DNA of 47,464 nucleotides from Bacillota bacterium. Its GTDB lineage: Bacteria > Bacillota > Dethiobacteria > DTU022. Under the pieces are notes generated by a model. That model did not search any database. It had not been told where the DNA came from and saw only the letters and a list, made by a program, of their open reading frames with translations. Positions 28,674-36,148 of the stretch are shown piece after piece (within the stretch, counting starts at the first letter, position 1; every line of letters begins with the position of its first letter). A program made the position numbers and the translations under genes. The DNA lies in NCBI GenBank assembly GCA_029782095.1, contig JAKOVL010000188.1:1-47464 (forward strand). The letters are read 5' to 3'.

Positions 28674-28703
28674 TTGACAATTGCCAATATGGCAATATAT
28701 AAT
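28674..28703 (+). promoter_or_regulatory. Consensus sigma-A promoter with a palindrome in its spacer (spo0E-like gene)
   Basis: TTGACA (28674-28679), an 18-base spacer and TATAAT (28698-28703). The spacer is almost filled by a 7-bp inverted repeat, ATTGCCA-ATA-TGGCAAT (28680-28696). A repressor bound there would block RNA polymerase. The divergent XRE protein is the obvious candidate (inference). Confidence 0.8.
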
Positions 28704-28769
28704 GATTAAAACCCCGCGAGGCAAGGCAGCCGCAGGCAAAGGGAAAAAAGGAAGGCTGCCGGGAAAGGG

Positions 28770-28940
28770 ATGCCATTGGACAGGGAACGGCTTGAAAAAC
28801 TAATTGAGAAAACCAGGGCCGAGCTGGCTGAACAGCTCAGGCAGTCCGGCTATGACTTCAATAATGCGCATGTGATTAAAATAAGCCGCAAGCTGGATCG
28901 CCTCCTTAACTTGCTGCACCGCAGCAACGATCAAGCTTAA
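28770..28940 (+). CDS. Spo0E-like sporulation regulatory phosphatase
   Basis: Members of the Spo0E/YisI/YnzD family dephosphorylate Spo0A~P and so restrain sporulation. The 56-residue protein is two predicted helices: RERLEKLIEKTRAELAEQLR and a second with the signature ISRKLDRLLNLL, matching the family SxxLDxLI/L motif. ATG 28770 is very close to GGGAAAGGG; TTG 28776 would have better spacing, so the start is uncertain by two codons. It is transcribed from the palindrome-containing promoter at 28674, divergent from the XRE regulator. Confidence 0.82.
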   Translation: MPLDRERLEKLIEKTRAELAEQLRQSGYDFNNAHVIKISRKLDRLLNLLHRSNDQA

Positions 28941-29087
28941 GGCTTATCTCATCTTATTTAAAGCCGCTTAACAATTTTCTGCTTTGCTTTAGGGTATTGA
29001 ATGCTCAAGGGCTTCCACTGCACTGACTAATCCTCAGTATAAAAATGGCTGCAGCAGCCCGTTTACCTTTATTTTCCCGTTTACTTA

Positions 29088-29096
29088 TGCTATTAT
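29088..29096 (+). promoter_or_regulatory. Extended -10 promoter of tadA
   Basis: TGCTATTAT is a TGn-extended -10 element. With the usual spacing, transcription would start about 29102-29104, only 2-4 bases before ATG 29106, where no ribosome binding site is visible. This suggests a leaderless mRNA. Confidence 0.45.
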
Positions 29097-29105
29097 CTTT
29101 TTACT

Positions 29106-29573
29106 ATGGAAACCGGAATATCTGATGCGGATAAATCATTTATGAAATTGGCCCTTCAAGAAGCCGCGAAAGCGGCCCGCCTGGGCGAAGTCCCCATCGG
29201 GGCAGTGCTGGTGAAGGACGGTTCTGTTTTGGCGGTCGATCATAACCGGCGGGAACAGTTGGGCGATGCCACCGCCCATGCCGAGATTCTGGTTATCCGT
29301 AAAGCCGGGCAGCTGCTGGGCGGGTGGCGCCTTGCGGGAACGACCCTCTACGTTACCCTGGAACCCTGCCCCATGTGCGCCGGCGCCCTGGTCCAGGCCC
29401 GCGTGGCACGGCTGGTTTACGGCGCCGCCGATCCTAAAGGAGGCGCTGCAGGTACCCTTTATGATATTGTCCGGGACGAGCGCCTTAACCACCGCCTCCT
29501 GGTCACCCCCGGCGTGCTGGAGGATGAGTGTGCCTCGCAGCTGCGTGATTTTTTCCGCCGCCGGCGGCTTTAA
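29106..29573 (+). CDS. tadA: tRNA-specific adenosine-34 deaminase
   Basis: TadA converts A34 of tRNA-Arg(ACG) to inosine. The 155-residue protein has the cytidine deaminase-fold zinc motifs HAEILVIRKA and PCPMCAGALVQARVARLVYGA, plus the GEVPIGAVLVKDG strand. The conserved helix begins FMKLALQEAAKAARLGEVP, so ATG 29106 is a sensible start, although no Shine-Dalgarno precedes it. In B. subtilis tadA also lies between serS/tRNA-Ser and the SRP RNA, and its substrate tRNA is encoded at 26996. Confidence 0.95.
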   Translation: METGISDADKSFMKLALQEAAKAARLGEVPIGAVLVKDGSVLAVDHNRREQLGDATAHAEILVIRKAGQLLGGWRLAGTTLYVTLEPCPMCAGALVQARVARLVYGAADPKGGAAGTLYDIVRDERLNHRLLVTPGVLEDECASQLRDFFRRRRL

Positions 29574-29744
29574 TGTGGCTGGACAGCCGGTAGACTCAAG
29601 AAAAGGGAGCAGTAGGCTGGCCAGGTAAAAGCTCAGGTTTACGGATTACTTCTACCCTGGTATAGCAGCAGGCCAGGGAAAAATCCTGCTGTATGGTTGG
29701 GGTTGCATTGGCCACCTTGTTCAGCGCTTGCTTTGCTGGCATTT

Positions 29745-29767
29745 CCCCCGGGTTTTTAAACCGGGGG
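29745..29767 (+). repeat. Strong hairpin downstream of tadA
   Basis: CCCCC (29745-29749) pairs with GGGGG (29763-29767), and GGTTT (29751-29755) with AAACC (29758-29762), loop TT. No T-run follows. It may act as a weak terminator before the next tRNA promoter. Confidence 0.45.
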
Positions 29768-29785
29768 GCAGGTTTGTCCCTGCGC

Positions 29786-29815
29786 TTTACAAAGCAACCG
29801 CTCCTGTTGTAATAT
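29786..29815 (+). promoter_or_regulatory. Promoter of tRNA-Ser(CGA)
   Basis: TTTACA (29786-29791), an 18-base spacer and TAATAT (29810-29815), 13 bases before the tRNA. Confidence 0.6.
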
Positions 29816-29828
29816 ATAGTGTGTACGC

Positions 29829-29917
29829 GGAGAGATGGCCGAGCTGGTCGAAGGCGCACGACTCGAAATCGTGTGTGCCGCAAGGCACCGTGGGTTCGAA
29901 TCCCACTCTCTCCGCCA
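29829..29917 (+). tRNA. tRNA-Ser (anticodon CGA)
   Basis: The acceptor GGAGAGA pairs with TCTCTCC, with discriminator G and encoded CCA. The anticodon loop CTCGAAA lies between CACGA and TCGTG. A long variable arm (TGCCGCAAGGCA) is present. It reads UCG. Confidence 0.96.
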
Positions 29918-29937
29918 TTTTTTATTATGCAAGCCAG

Positions 29938-30060
29938 TCAAGGGGTTTCGCCTGGGGGCTGAAACCCCTGAATGATCTTCTGCACCATTCTGGCCCCTAT
30001 CTTAAGAAACCAAACATTGGCCGGCTCAACTGCGCGCAGCAATATTGCCTTCAGCATCAT
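29938..30060 (-). CDS. Possible small ORF, 40 residues, unknown
   Basis: A minus-strand frame from ATG (encoded at 30058-30060) gives MMLKAILLRAVEPANVWFLK followed by IGARMVQKIIQGFQPPGETP. GGGAGG lies about 13 bases upstream, a poor distance. The N-terminal half is amphipathic/hydrophobic. I do not recognise it. It occupies part of the 29918-30320 gap, which otherwise shows nothing clear. Confidence 0.25.
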   Translation of the reverse strand: MMLKAILLRAVEPANVWFLKIGARMVQKIIQGFQPPGETP

Positions 30061-30320
30061 GTCATGCTTCGGTCCTCCCGATTGCCCTTTTTGGACAAGC
30101 CCTTCTTTCTGTTTTAATAATGTTCATCTATCAATAAAATCTTACTCTTCCACGCGACCTCTCTAAAAGAAAAAATATTGGCCAGGTGTATTTTAAATAT
30201 TAAAAAAATGGGGAATAATATCCGGCAGCGATAAAAGGAATAGCGCTGCGCGCTTTCCTGCAAAACATTCCTCCCTTCAGCTTTCGCACGAGCCTGTGGG
30301 GGAATGACGGGGGAAGAGAT

Positions 30321-31163
30321 ATGAACAGGCTGAAGGTTAGCCGGCCGCAGTTTGTGGTTCTTTCTTGTTTAAGTTTAACTGTTATATTGTCCCTGTCCTA
30401 TATAGCCGATTTGCGCCTGGAGCAGGTTCATCTACAAGAAACGGTCAACGAGTTAAGGGGAGTTTATGAAGAAAACAGGGATATGACGGCACGGCTGGAC
30501 CGGCTTGATGAACAGCTATCTCAACTGCAGCGGCATAATGAAGCGCTGGAAGAGCTCCTTTTCAGGCGCGCCCAGACCTATTTGATTGTTACAGAAGGCT
30601 TAAGCTTTAGTGAAGACAATAAGCTGCCCTCCCGTTCGGGGCTTGAAGGGATGAGGCAGCCTTTCAGTGCGGTAGAGATGCCGGTGCAGAGTAGCTCCGG
30701 GCTTATGCCCGAAGATTTTGAATATGTCTGGCGGGTCTATGGGGCTCACGGTCTATTTGGCACCGGGGCAGCTTTAATCGCCGCGGAAGAGAACTATCAA
30801 ATCAACGCCCTGGTCCTGGCGGCGATTATCGTTCATGAATCGCGATGGGGGAAAAGCGCCATCGCCAGGAACAGGAACAATTTGGCCGGCCTGGGAGCAT
30901 TCGACGGCAGCGCCGGATACTCGGCCATGAGCTTTGACACAAAAGAAGACTGTATTTATTATTTGGCGGCGCTGCTGTCCCGCGATTATGTTAATCCCGC
31001 AGGCAGACATTTTCATGGGCCACATTTAGCGGGAATAGGCCGGGCGTACGCTTCAGATGCGCAATGGGCTAATAAAGTTGCTGGTAATATGCGGTTAATC
31101 GTTGAGACCGCCGTCGCCAACCCGGATAAACTTCTGGCCTATGCTTTAAGGAATCTTGATTAA
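30321..31163 (+). CDS. Membrane-anchored glucosaminidase-like cell wall hydrolase
   Basis: The 280-residue protein has a transmembrane/signal-anchor helix at about residues 11-29, a coiled coil at about 30-85 (LQETVNELRGVYEENRDMTARLDRLDEQLSQLQRH with heptads), and a C-terminal lysozyme-like N-acetylglucosaminidase domain (about 140-270). The presumed catalytic glutamate is in AIIVHESRWGKSAIARNRNNLAGLGA, followed by the family's YSAMSFDTKEDCIYYLA. GGGGGAAGAG precedes ATG 30321. It would cut peptidoglycan glycan strands outside the membrane. Catalytic activity is inferred. It stands alone between tRNA genes. Confidence 0.82.
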   Translation: MNRLKVSRPQFVVLSCLSLTVILSLSYIADLRLEQVHLQETVNELRGVYEENRDMTARLDRLDEQLSQLQRHNEALEELLFRRAQTYLIVTEGLSFSEDNKLPSRSGLEGMRQPFSAVEMPVQSSSGLMPEDFEYVWRVYGAHGLFGTGAALIAAEENYQINALVLAAIIVHESRWGKSAIARNRNNLAGLGAFDGSAGYSAMSFDTKEDCIYYLAALLSRDYVNPAGRHFHGPHLAGIGRAYASDAQWANKVAGNMRLIVETAVANPDKLLAYALRNLD

Positions 31164-31209
31164 AATACCTTGTTGTGCTCCCGCAAGCTCGCCTGGTTAT
31201 TTAGGGGGT

Positions 31210-31245
31210 AAAGGCATTTCCGGCATAGCGGAAATGCCTTTCTCA
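31210..31245 (+). terminator. Probable terminator after the glucosaminidase gene
   Basis: AAAGGCATTTCCG (31210-31222) and CGGAAATGCCTTT (31229-31241) form a 13-bp perfect stem; the T-tract is short (TTTCTC). Confidence 0.7.
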
Positions 31246-31287
31246 TGCGCACAGCACGGGCGCCCTCATTTGCCTGTGAAAGGGCCC

Positions 31288-31316
31288 TTGAATCCGAGGC
31301 TGATACAGTGTATAAT
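31288..31316 (+). promoter_or_regulatory. Promoter of tRNA-Ser(GGA) and SRP RNA
   Basis: TTGAAT (31288-31293), a 17-base spacer and TATAAT (31311-31316), 29 bases before the tRNA. There is no room for another promoter between the tRNA and the SRP RNA. Confidence 0.8.
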
Positions 31317-31345
31317 AGCGTTTGTCAGAACCATATTGTCAGCGT

Positions 31346-31441
31346 GGAGAGATGGCTGAGTTGGTCGAAGGCGCTCGCCTGGAAAGCGAGTAGACGGGGC
31401 AAAACCTCGTCTCGAGGGTTCGAATCCCTCTCTCTCCGCCA
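31346..31441 (+). tRNA. tRNA-Ser (anticodon GGA)
   Basis: The acceptor GGAGAGA pairs with TCTCTCC, with discriminator G and encoded CCA. The anticodon loop CTGGAAA lies between CTCGC and GCGAG. A long variable arm is present. It reads UCC/UCU. Its 3' end is 13 bases from the SRP RNA. Confidence 0.97.
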
Positions 31442-31454
31442 TTTTTTTATGTTT

Positions 31455-31724
31455 GGCCGTGCTAAACGGGGAGGTAGCGGTGCCCTGAACCCGCAATCCG
31501 CTATAGCGGGGTTGAATTCCTGCCCCCGGTTTCGCAGTCTTCAGGGCCAGCGCCGGGTAAGTGATGAAGAAGGCCCGGTCCTGTGCGGCGCAAACCTATG
31601 AACCCCGTCAGGTCCGGAAGGAAGCAGCGGTAAGTAGGCCTTTGCGGGTGCCACGGGGCTGCCGGGCTGGAGTTAACTGCCAGGTAAGCGCCTGGGGACG
31701 GAAAACAAAGGCAGGTGCACGGCC
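31455..31724 (+). ncRNA. scr: Signal recognition particle RNA (long, Alu-containing type)
   Basis: The universal SRP domain IV core GTCAGGTCCGGAAGGAAGCAG is at about 31608-31628. The 5' end carries the Alu-domain motif GCTAAACGGGGAGGTAGCGG. The ends pair (GGCCGTGC 31455-31462 with GCACGGCC 31717-31724), giving about 270 nt, the size of the B. subtilis scRNA. As in B. subtilis, it lies between tRNA-Ser/tadA and dnaX. It is probably processed from a transcript shared with tRNA-Ser(GGA). Confidence 0.95.
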
Positions 31725-31824
31725 ATTATACATACTTGATCAGGCCGGCCTGGTTTTGCCCGGCAGCACATCTCCACGGGACAAGAACCTGAACAAGGCA
31801 ACATTAAGAGGTGGAACCTGGCGC

Positions 31825-33534
31825 ATGGTTTATTTGAGCCTTTATCGCCGGCAGCGTCCCTTGACTTTTTCCGAGATGACGGGACAGGAGCATGTGGCCC
31901 GGACTTTAAGTCACGCCCTTGCGCGGGGACAGCTGGCCCATGCTTATCTTTTCTGTGGTCCGCGCGGCACGGGAAAAACTACCGCGGCCAAGATTATGGC
32001 CAGGGCGGTAAACTGCATTAATTATCCTGCCCCGGAGCCATGCGGTGAATGTATGTCCTGCCGGAATATTGCTGCCGGGGTATCCATGGATGTCATCGAA
32101 ATGGATGCGGCCTCCAACCGGGGCATTGAAGAAATAAGAGAATTAAGAGAGCGAACCCGCTACGCCAGCAGTGAAAGCCGCTTTAAGGTCTATATCATCG
32201 ACGAGGCTCACATGCTTACCCATGAAGCCTGCAACGCTTTTTTAAAAACCCTGGAAGAACCGCCTCCGGGGGTTATTTTTATCCTGGCCACAACCGATCC
32301 TTCCCGCCTCCCCTCTACCATTGTATCCCGCTGCCAAAGGTTTAACTTTCATTTGCTTACTCCTCCCCAAATTATGCAGAGGCTGCGGCAGGTGGTCGAG
32401 AAAGAGGGCTGGAAAGCTGAAGATGAGGCGCTGCAGTTGATGGCTCGCCTGGCCGAGGGGTCGTTGCGGGATGCGTTGGGCCTGTTGGAGCAGTGTCGCG
32501 CTTACGGTGAGGAGTTGATTACCGCGGAGCACGTGCGTGTTGTTACCGGAGCAACGCGAACGGATCTGATGGGCTCTCTCATTAAGTCGCTGGCCGAAAG
32601 CGATCTGGAGAACGCAATTAACGTGCTGCAGCAGGTTACATATAGCGGGCGCGATCTGGCCCTGTTTTTAAAAGATTTGACCTACTTTTTCAGCAGGCTG
32701 CTGTTGATCAATGCCTCGGGAGAAGTTCGCCCCGACGATACCTATTACGGTTTTGAAGAACTGTTGCGCCAATTCAAGGGACGCTTTACTAAGAGAGCGC
32801 TGCTGGATATTGTTGAACTGCTGCACCAGGTGTCAGGGGAACTGCGACATGCCCACAATCCCCAGTTTATTCTGGAAATAACGTTAATTCGCATTTTAAG
32901 AGTGTTGGAGCTGGCCGCAGCAGGGTCGCAGAGTCAGGCGGCAAACGTTGACAGGGGCCGGGCGGCCATTGAACCTCCCGTGAAAGCTGAAAAAGTGGAG
33001 CAGAAATCAGGTGACAGGCAGCCGGTTCCAAAAACTGCCTCCACGGGGGCTGGTGAGCGCAAGGCTGCACAGAAAACTGCCTCGGAAGCGCTGCTGGAAC
33101 CGGTAGATGGATCCGCTGCACCGGGAGATCTGGAGCAGTTTTGGTCGCAGATTCTTATTGAAGTGAAAAAAAGCCAGCCCAGCACCTGCGATTATCTTGA
33201 AATGGCCCAATCCAGGGTTTTGCAGGGGACGAACCTGGTTTTAACCTATCGCAAAGGTATGTTTGCAGCGGAGAGAATTGGGGATGACAGCCACCGCCGG
33301 CTGGTGGAAGGAATCGTCTCCAAGTATGCAGGCGAGCCGATCCGCTTGAAAGTTGTTGTTTGCGACGCAAAAGAGGCTGCCCCACCGCCTGATACCGGAG
33401 AAGCTCCCGAAGAAACCGGGGGGCTTCCACCTTCTGCTGCCCCGGCAAGACAGGCTGGACAATCAGCTTCCGGCAAAAATGATTATCTCTTTGATGAAGC
33501 CCTGAAATTGTTTCGGGGTAAAATAATTGAATAG
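31825..33534 (+). CDS. dnaX: DNA polymerase III subunits gamma and tau
   Basis: DnaX is the ATPase of the clamp loader. The 569-residue protein starts VYLSLYRRQRPLTFSEMTGQ, has Walker A GPRGTGKTTAAK (about residue 50), the four-cysteine zinc module CGECMSC, Walker B VYIIDEAHML and the SRC finger TIVSRCQRFNF. Domain III ends near residue 365, followed by a low-complexity linker and a tau-type C-terminal domain (about 430-569). ATG 31825 is chosen with AAGAGGTGG upstream; the frame extends further upstream but into the SRP RNA. A 7-A run lies at 33166-33172. The end is 18 bases before yaaK. Confidence 0.96.
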   Translation: MVYLSLYRRQRPLTFSEMTGQEHVARTLSHALARGQLAHAYLFCGPRGTGKTTAAKIMARAVNCINYPAPEPCGECMSCRNIAAGVSMDVIEMDAASNRGIEEIRELRERTRYASSESRFKVYIIDEAHMLTHEACNAFLKTLEEPPPGVIFILATTDPSRLPSTIVSRCQRFNFHLLTPPQIMQRLRQVVEKEGWKAEDEALQLMARLAEGSLRDALGLLEQCRAYGEELITAEHVRVVTGATRTDLMGSLIKSLAESDLENAINVLQQVTYSGRDLALFLKDLTYFFSRLLLINASGEVRPDDTYYGFEELLRQFKGRFTKRALLDIVELLHQVSGELRHAHNPQFILEITLIRILRVLELAAAGSQSQAANVDRGRAAIEPPVKAEKVEQKSGDRQPVPKTASTGAGERKAAQKTASEALLEPVDGSAAPGDLEQFWSQILIEVKKSQPSTCDYLEMAQSRVLQGTNLVLTYRKGMFAAERIGDDSHRRLVEGIVSKYAGEPIRLKVVVCDAKEAAPPPDTGEAPEETGGLPPSAAPARQAGQSASGKNDYLFDEALKLFRGKIIE

Positions 33535-33552
33535 AATTTAGGAGGTTTGATT

Positions 33553-33870
33553 ATGAAGGGCGGAATGGGCAAGATGATGAAGCAGCTGCAGAAGATGCAA
33601 TCTGGAATGCTTAAAATGCAAGAGGAGCTGGCGCAAAAGGTGGTGAGCGCCTCCAGCGGCGGCGGTGCGGTTAATGTCGAGGTCAGCGGCCAAAAAGAGC
33701 TGGTCTCCATTAAGATTGATCCAGAGGTGCTTCAGGAAGACAACCGGGAGATGCTGGAGGATCTGATCCTGGCCGCAGTGAATGAAGCTTTAAAGAAAGT
33801 TGACGAGATGACAGCCGCGGAGATGCAAAAGCTTACCGGCGGGATGAATTTGCCTCCCGGATTGTTTTAG
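33553..33870 (+). CDS. yaaK: YbaB/EbfC family nucleoid-associated protein
   Basis: This 105-residue dimeric DNA-binding protein is encoded between dnaX and recR in most bacteria. It starts KGGMGKMMKQLQKMQSGMLK, and has the conserved GGGAVNVEVSGQKELVSIKIDPEV core and a helical C-terminus rich in Met and Gly. ATG 33553 is seven bases after AGGAGG (33540-33545); the upstream TTG would overlap that site. It probably forms an operon with dnaX and recR. Confidence 0.95.
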   Translation: MKGGMGKMMKQLQKMQSGMLKMQEELAQKVVSASSGGGAVNVEVSGQKELVSIKIDPEVLQEDNREMLEDLILAAVNEALKKVDEMTAAEMQKLTGGMNLPPGLF

Positions 33871-33896
33871 CAATTAATCGTGGCAGAAAGGAAAAT

Positions 33897-34493
33897 ATGA
33901 GTTATCCGCAAACGCTTCAAAAGCTGATCGATAGTATGTGCCGCTTTCCGGGAATAGGGCCTAAAACAGCGCAAAGGCTGGCCTTCTTCTTGTTGTCCAG
34001 ACCGCGGGAGGAAGTTGTCAGTATTGCCCGGGCAATGGTTGAAGCCAAAGATAAGCTGTTCTTTTGCAGCAATTGCGGCTGCCTGACCGAAATAGAGCCC
34101 TGCGCCCTATGCAGCGACTCGCGCCGCGACCGGGGTCTTATCTGCGTAGTTCAGGAGCCGCGCGATGTCCTGGTGCTGGAGCGTACAGGCCAATATCACG
34201 GCCTTTATCATGTTCTGCATGGCGCCCTCTCGCCCCTGGACGGCCTCGGCCCGGAAGAGCTGCGCTTGCCCCGCCTGTTATCGCGCATCAAAGAAAACCA
34301 AGTCCGAGAGGTTATTTTAGCTACTAATCCCAATGTTGAGGGAGATGCCACCGCGGCATACATTGCGCGCCTGGTCAAACCCCTTGGTGTTATCGTAACT
34401 CGCATTGCCTTCGGCCTGCCCGTGGGAGGGGATCTGGAATATGCCGATGATCTTACCTTAAGCCGGGCTTTGGATGGCCGGCGAGAAATTTAG
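33897..34493 (+). CDS. recR: Recombination protein RecR
   Basis: RecR works with RecF/RecO in loading RecA at gaps. The 198-residue protein has the helix-hairpin-helix MCRFPGIGPKTAQRLAFFLL, a four-Cys zinc finger (FCSNCGCLTEIEPCALC), a Toprim domain with VVQEPRDVLVLE and TNPNVEGDATAAYIARL, and the C-terminal RIAFGLPVGGDLEYADDLTLSRAL. It is of usual family length. ATG 33897 follows AAAGGA. Confidence 0.97.
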   Translation: MSYPQTLQKLIDSMCRFPGIGPKTAQRLAFFLLSRPREEVVSIARAMVEAKDKLFFCSNCGCLTEIEPCALCSDSRRDRGLICVVQEPRDVLVLERTGQYHGLYHVLHGALSPLDGLGPEELRLPRLLSRIKENQVREVILATNPNVEGDATAAYIARLVKPLGVIVTRIAFGLPVGGDLEYADDLTLSRALDGRREI

Positions 34494-34497
34494 AGGA

Positions 34498-34644
34498 TTA
34501 ATAATAGGTTTTGACTTCATCTTCAAAAAGATCTTCACAGCATGGTGCGCCGTAAATCGGGTAGGTTAATCTCAATATATCCAGCCCACACTTTTCGTCG
34601 ATCCTGTACCGGCATTGTTCTTTGCATTGATGCCCTTCTGCCAT
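34498..34644 (-). CDS. Small cysteine-rich ORF, 48 residues, unknown
   Basis: A minus-strand frame from ATG (encoded at 34642-34644) ends with TAA at 34498, five bases from the convergent recR stop. It gives MAEGHQCKEQCRYRIDEKCG and then LDILRLTYPIYGAPCCEDLFEDEVKTYY. Five cysteines (C7, C11, C19, C35, C36) suggest metal binding or disulfides. AAAGGCGG lies about eight bases upstream of the start. I do not recognise the family. It fills most of the gap between recR and the MmgE/PrpD gene. Confidence 0.5.
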   Translation of the reverse strand: MAEGHQCKEQCRYRIDEKCGLDILRLTYPIYGAPCCEDLFEDEVKTYY

Positions 34645-34761
34645 AACTTTTCCGCCTTTCTCACTTTCCTTCCAGCCCTTAGTTTTCCCCGTTAAAGAGG
34701 GAATACCCAGGAAATGAAGAATCCTTGTACAAAAGATAACTTTTGCAGGAGGCCTGGTACC

Positions 34762-36093
34762 GTGATCGCTGAAAGAATAGCTGAGTTTATTTGCGAAACC
34801 GATTATGATCAGCTGCCGGAAAACGTGGTTTCCATGGCTAAAAAATGCATTCTAGACTGGCTGGGCTGCTCCATTAGCGGTACACAGTATCCGCCAGCTG
34901 AAAAAATAGGCAACCTTATAGAAAAGAATAATGATGGCTGGTCAACCCTGCCGGGGACAGGGCTTAAGGCTTCACCATTGTTGGCCGCCTTCTACAACGG
35001 CGCTTCATCCCATAGCGTGGAGCTGGACGATCTGCACCGGAAAACGATGCTGCACCCCGGCGCCGCTGTTGTTTCTGCCGCCTGGGCGGCGGCGGAGCAT
35101 ACAGGGCGCAGCGGCAAAGAGCTCATCGCGGCAGTTGTTCTAGGCTATGAAATAGCTATCCGCGTGGCTGAAGCGGTTGTTCCATCGCATTTTAATTTCT
35201 GGTATCCTACGGGCACTTGCGCCATTTTCGGGGCGGCTGCGGCGGCGGGTAAAATCTTAGGCCTCGGCAAGGAAGAAATGGTTTTCTGTCTCGGCAATGC
35301 CGGCACACAGTCTGCGGGGTTGTGGGAATTTCACCATGAGCAGACCATGAGCAAGCAGCTCCTTGCCGGAAAGGCGGCCATGGGCGGAATAATATCGGCC
35401 ATGCTGGCGCAGCAGGGTTTTTCCGGGCCCGGCACTATCTTTGAGGGCCAGCATGGCTTTCTGAAAGCATTTTCCGAGCAGCCGCGTCCGATCATGCTGG
35501 AGCAGGGTCTGGGTGAAAGCTTTAAAATTATGGACACTAGCTTTAAGCTGTATCCCTCCGGCCGGCATACTCATGGCGGCATTGATCTGGCTTTGCGCCT
35601 GCGCGACCGCGGTGTCAAGGCAGAAGATATCGAGTTGATTCGGATCAAGACTTACGGTTTTGCTAAAGAACTGGTCAGCATCCCCGAGCCATATGACCCG
35701 GTGGAAGCCAAATTCAGCCTTCCTTTCTGTGTGGCTACAACAATTCTGTACGGGCATCCTACCTTGCAGTGTTTCTGCCAGGAGCGTATTGAAGATGAAA
35801 AAGTGCGCTGGCTGATGGCCCATACCACCGTTGAGGTTGATCCCGAGCTGGATATGCTTTATCCTAAATTTTGGCCCACCTCCATCGAAGTAATTGTGCG
35901 CACCAGCCATATCATTAAGGAGCGTACAGATTATCCCAAGGGCGATCCGGAAAACCCGGCGACACCGGGCGAAATTGACCAAAAATTTATCGGGCTGGCG
36001 GGGCGTGTTCTTGGCCGGGATGAAGCGGATCGTCTGCTTGCAGAAATAACAAAGCTGGAACAAAGAGATAATCTGCGAGCCCTGCTAAACTAA
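34762..36093 (+). CDS. MmgE/PrpD family protein
   Basis: This family includes 2-methylcitrate dehydratase (PrpD) and cis-aconitate decarboxylase; most members are of unknown substrate. The 443-residue protein has the typical start IAEFICETDYDQLPENVVSM...CILDWLGCSISG, then NGASSHSVELDDLHRKTMLHPGAAV and YPSGRHTHGGIDLAL. GTG 34762 is preferred because AGGAGG (34747-34752) sits nine bases upstream; ATG 34714 is an in-frame alternative with a weak site. No prpB/prpC or other methylcitrate genes are adjacent, so a propionate role is not supported. It interrupts the recR-yaaL-bofA order. Confidence 0.85.
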   Translation: MIAERIAEFICETDYDQLPENVVSMAKKCILDWLGCSISGTQYPPAEKIGNLIEKNNDGWSTLPGTGLKASPLLAAFYNGASSHSVELDDLHRKTMLHPGAAVVSAAWAAAEHTGRSGKELIAAVVLGYEIAIRVAEAVVPSHFNFWYPTGTCAIFGAAAAAGKILGLGKEEMVFCLGNAGTQSAGLWEFHHEQTMSKQLLAGKAAMGGIISAMLAQQGFSGPGTIFEGQHGFLKAFSEQPRPIMLEQGLGESFKIMDTSFKLYPSGRHTHGGIDLALRLRDRGVKAEDIELIRIKTYGFAKELVSIPEPYDPVEAKFSLPFCVATTILYGHPTLQCFCQERIEDEKVRWLMAHTTVEVDPELDMLYPKFWPTSIEVIVRTSHIIKERTDYPKGDPENPATPGEIDQKFIGLAGRVLGRDEADRLLAEITKLEQRDNLRALLN

Positions 36094-36122
36094 CAATGTG
36101 CCAGTCAGCTTGAACAAAAAAC

Positions 36123-36148
36123 CCCCCTGGCGCAAGGGGGATTTTTTT
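36123..36148 (+). terminator. Rho-independent terminator
   Basis: CCCCCT (36123-36128) pairs with AGGGGG (36135-36140), followed by ATTTTTTT. An A-run precedes the stem, so it could work on both strands. Confidence 0.88.

Noticed and set aside
29728-30117. Plus-strand frame covering tRNA-Ser(CGA)
   Set aside because: It reads through a complete tRNA gene, and its amino acid composition is not protein-like.
30255-30312. Second degenerate copy of the REP-like repeat
   Set aside because: It shares only a short GGAATGACGG-like end; the arms do not match well enough to call.
31561-31824. Upstream extension of the dnaX frame
   Set aside because: It lies in the SRP RNA and its 3' flank; homology to DnaX begins at ATG 31825, which has its own ribosome binding site.
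35257-36063. Long open frame (268 codons) on the minus strand within the MmgE/PrpD gene
   Set aside because: The plus-strand frame has clear family motifs over its whole length; the antisense frame has none and no start signal.
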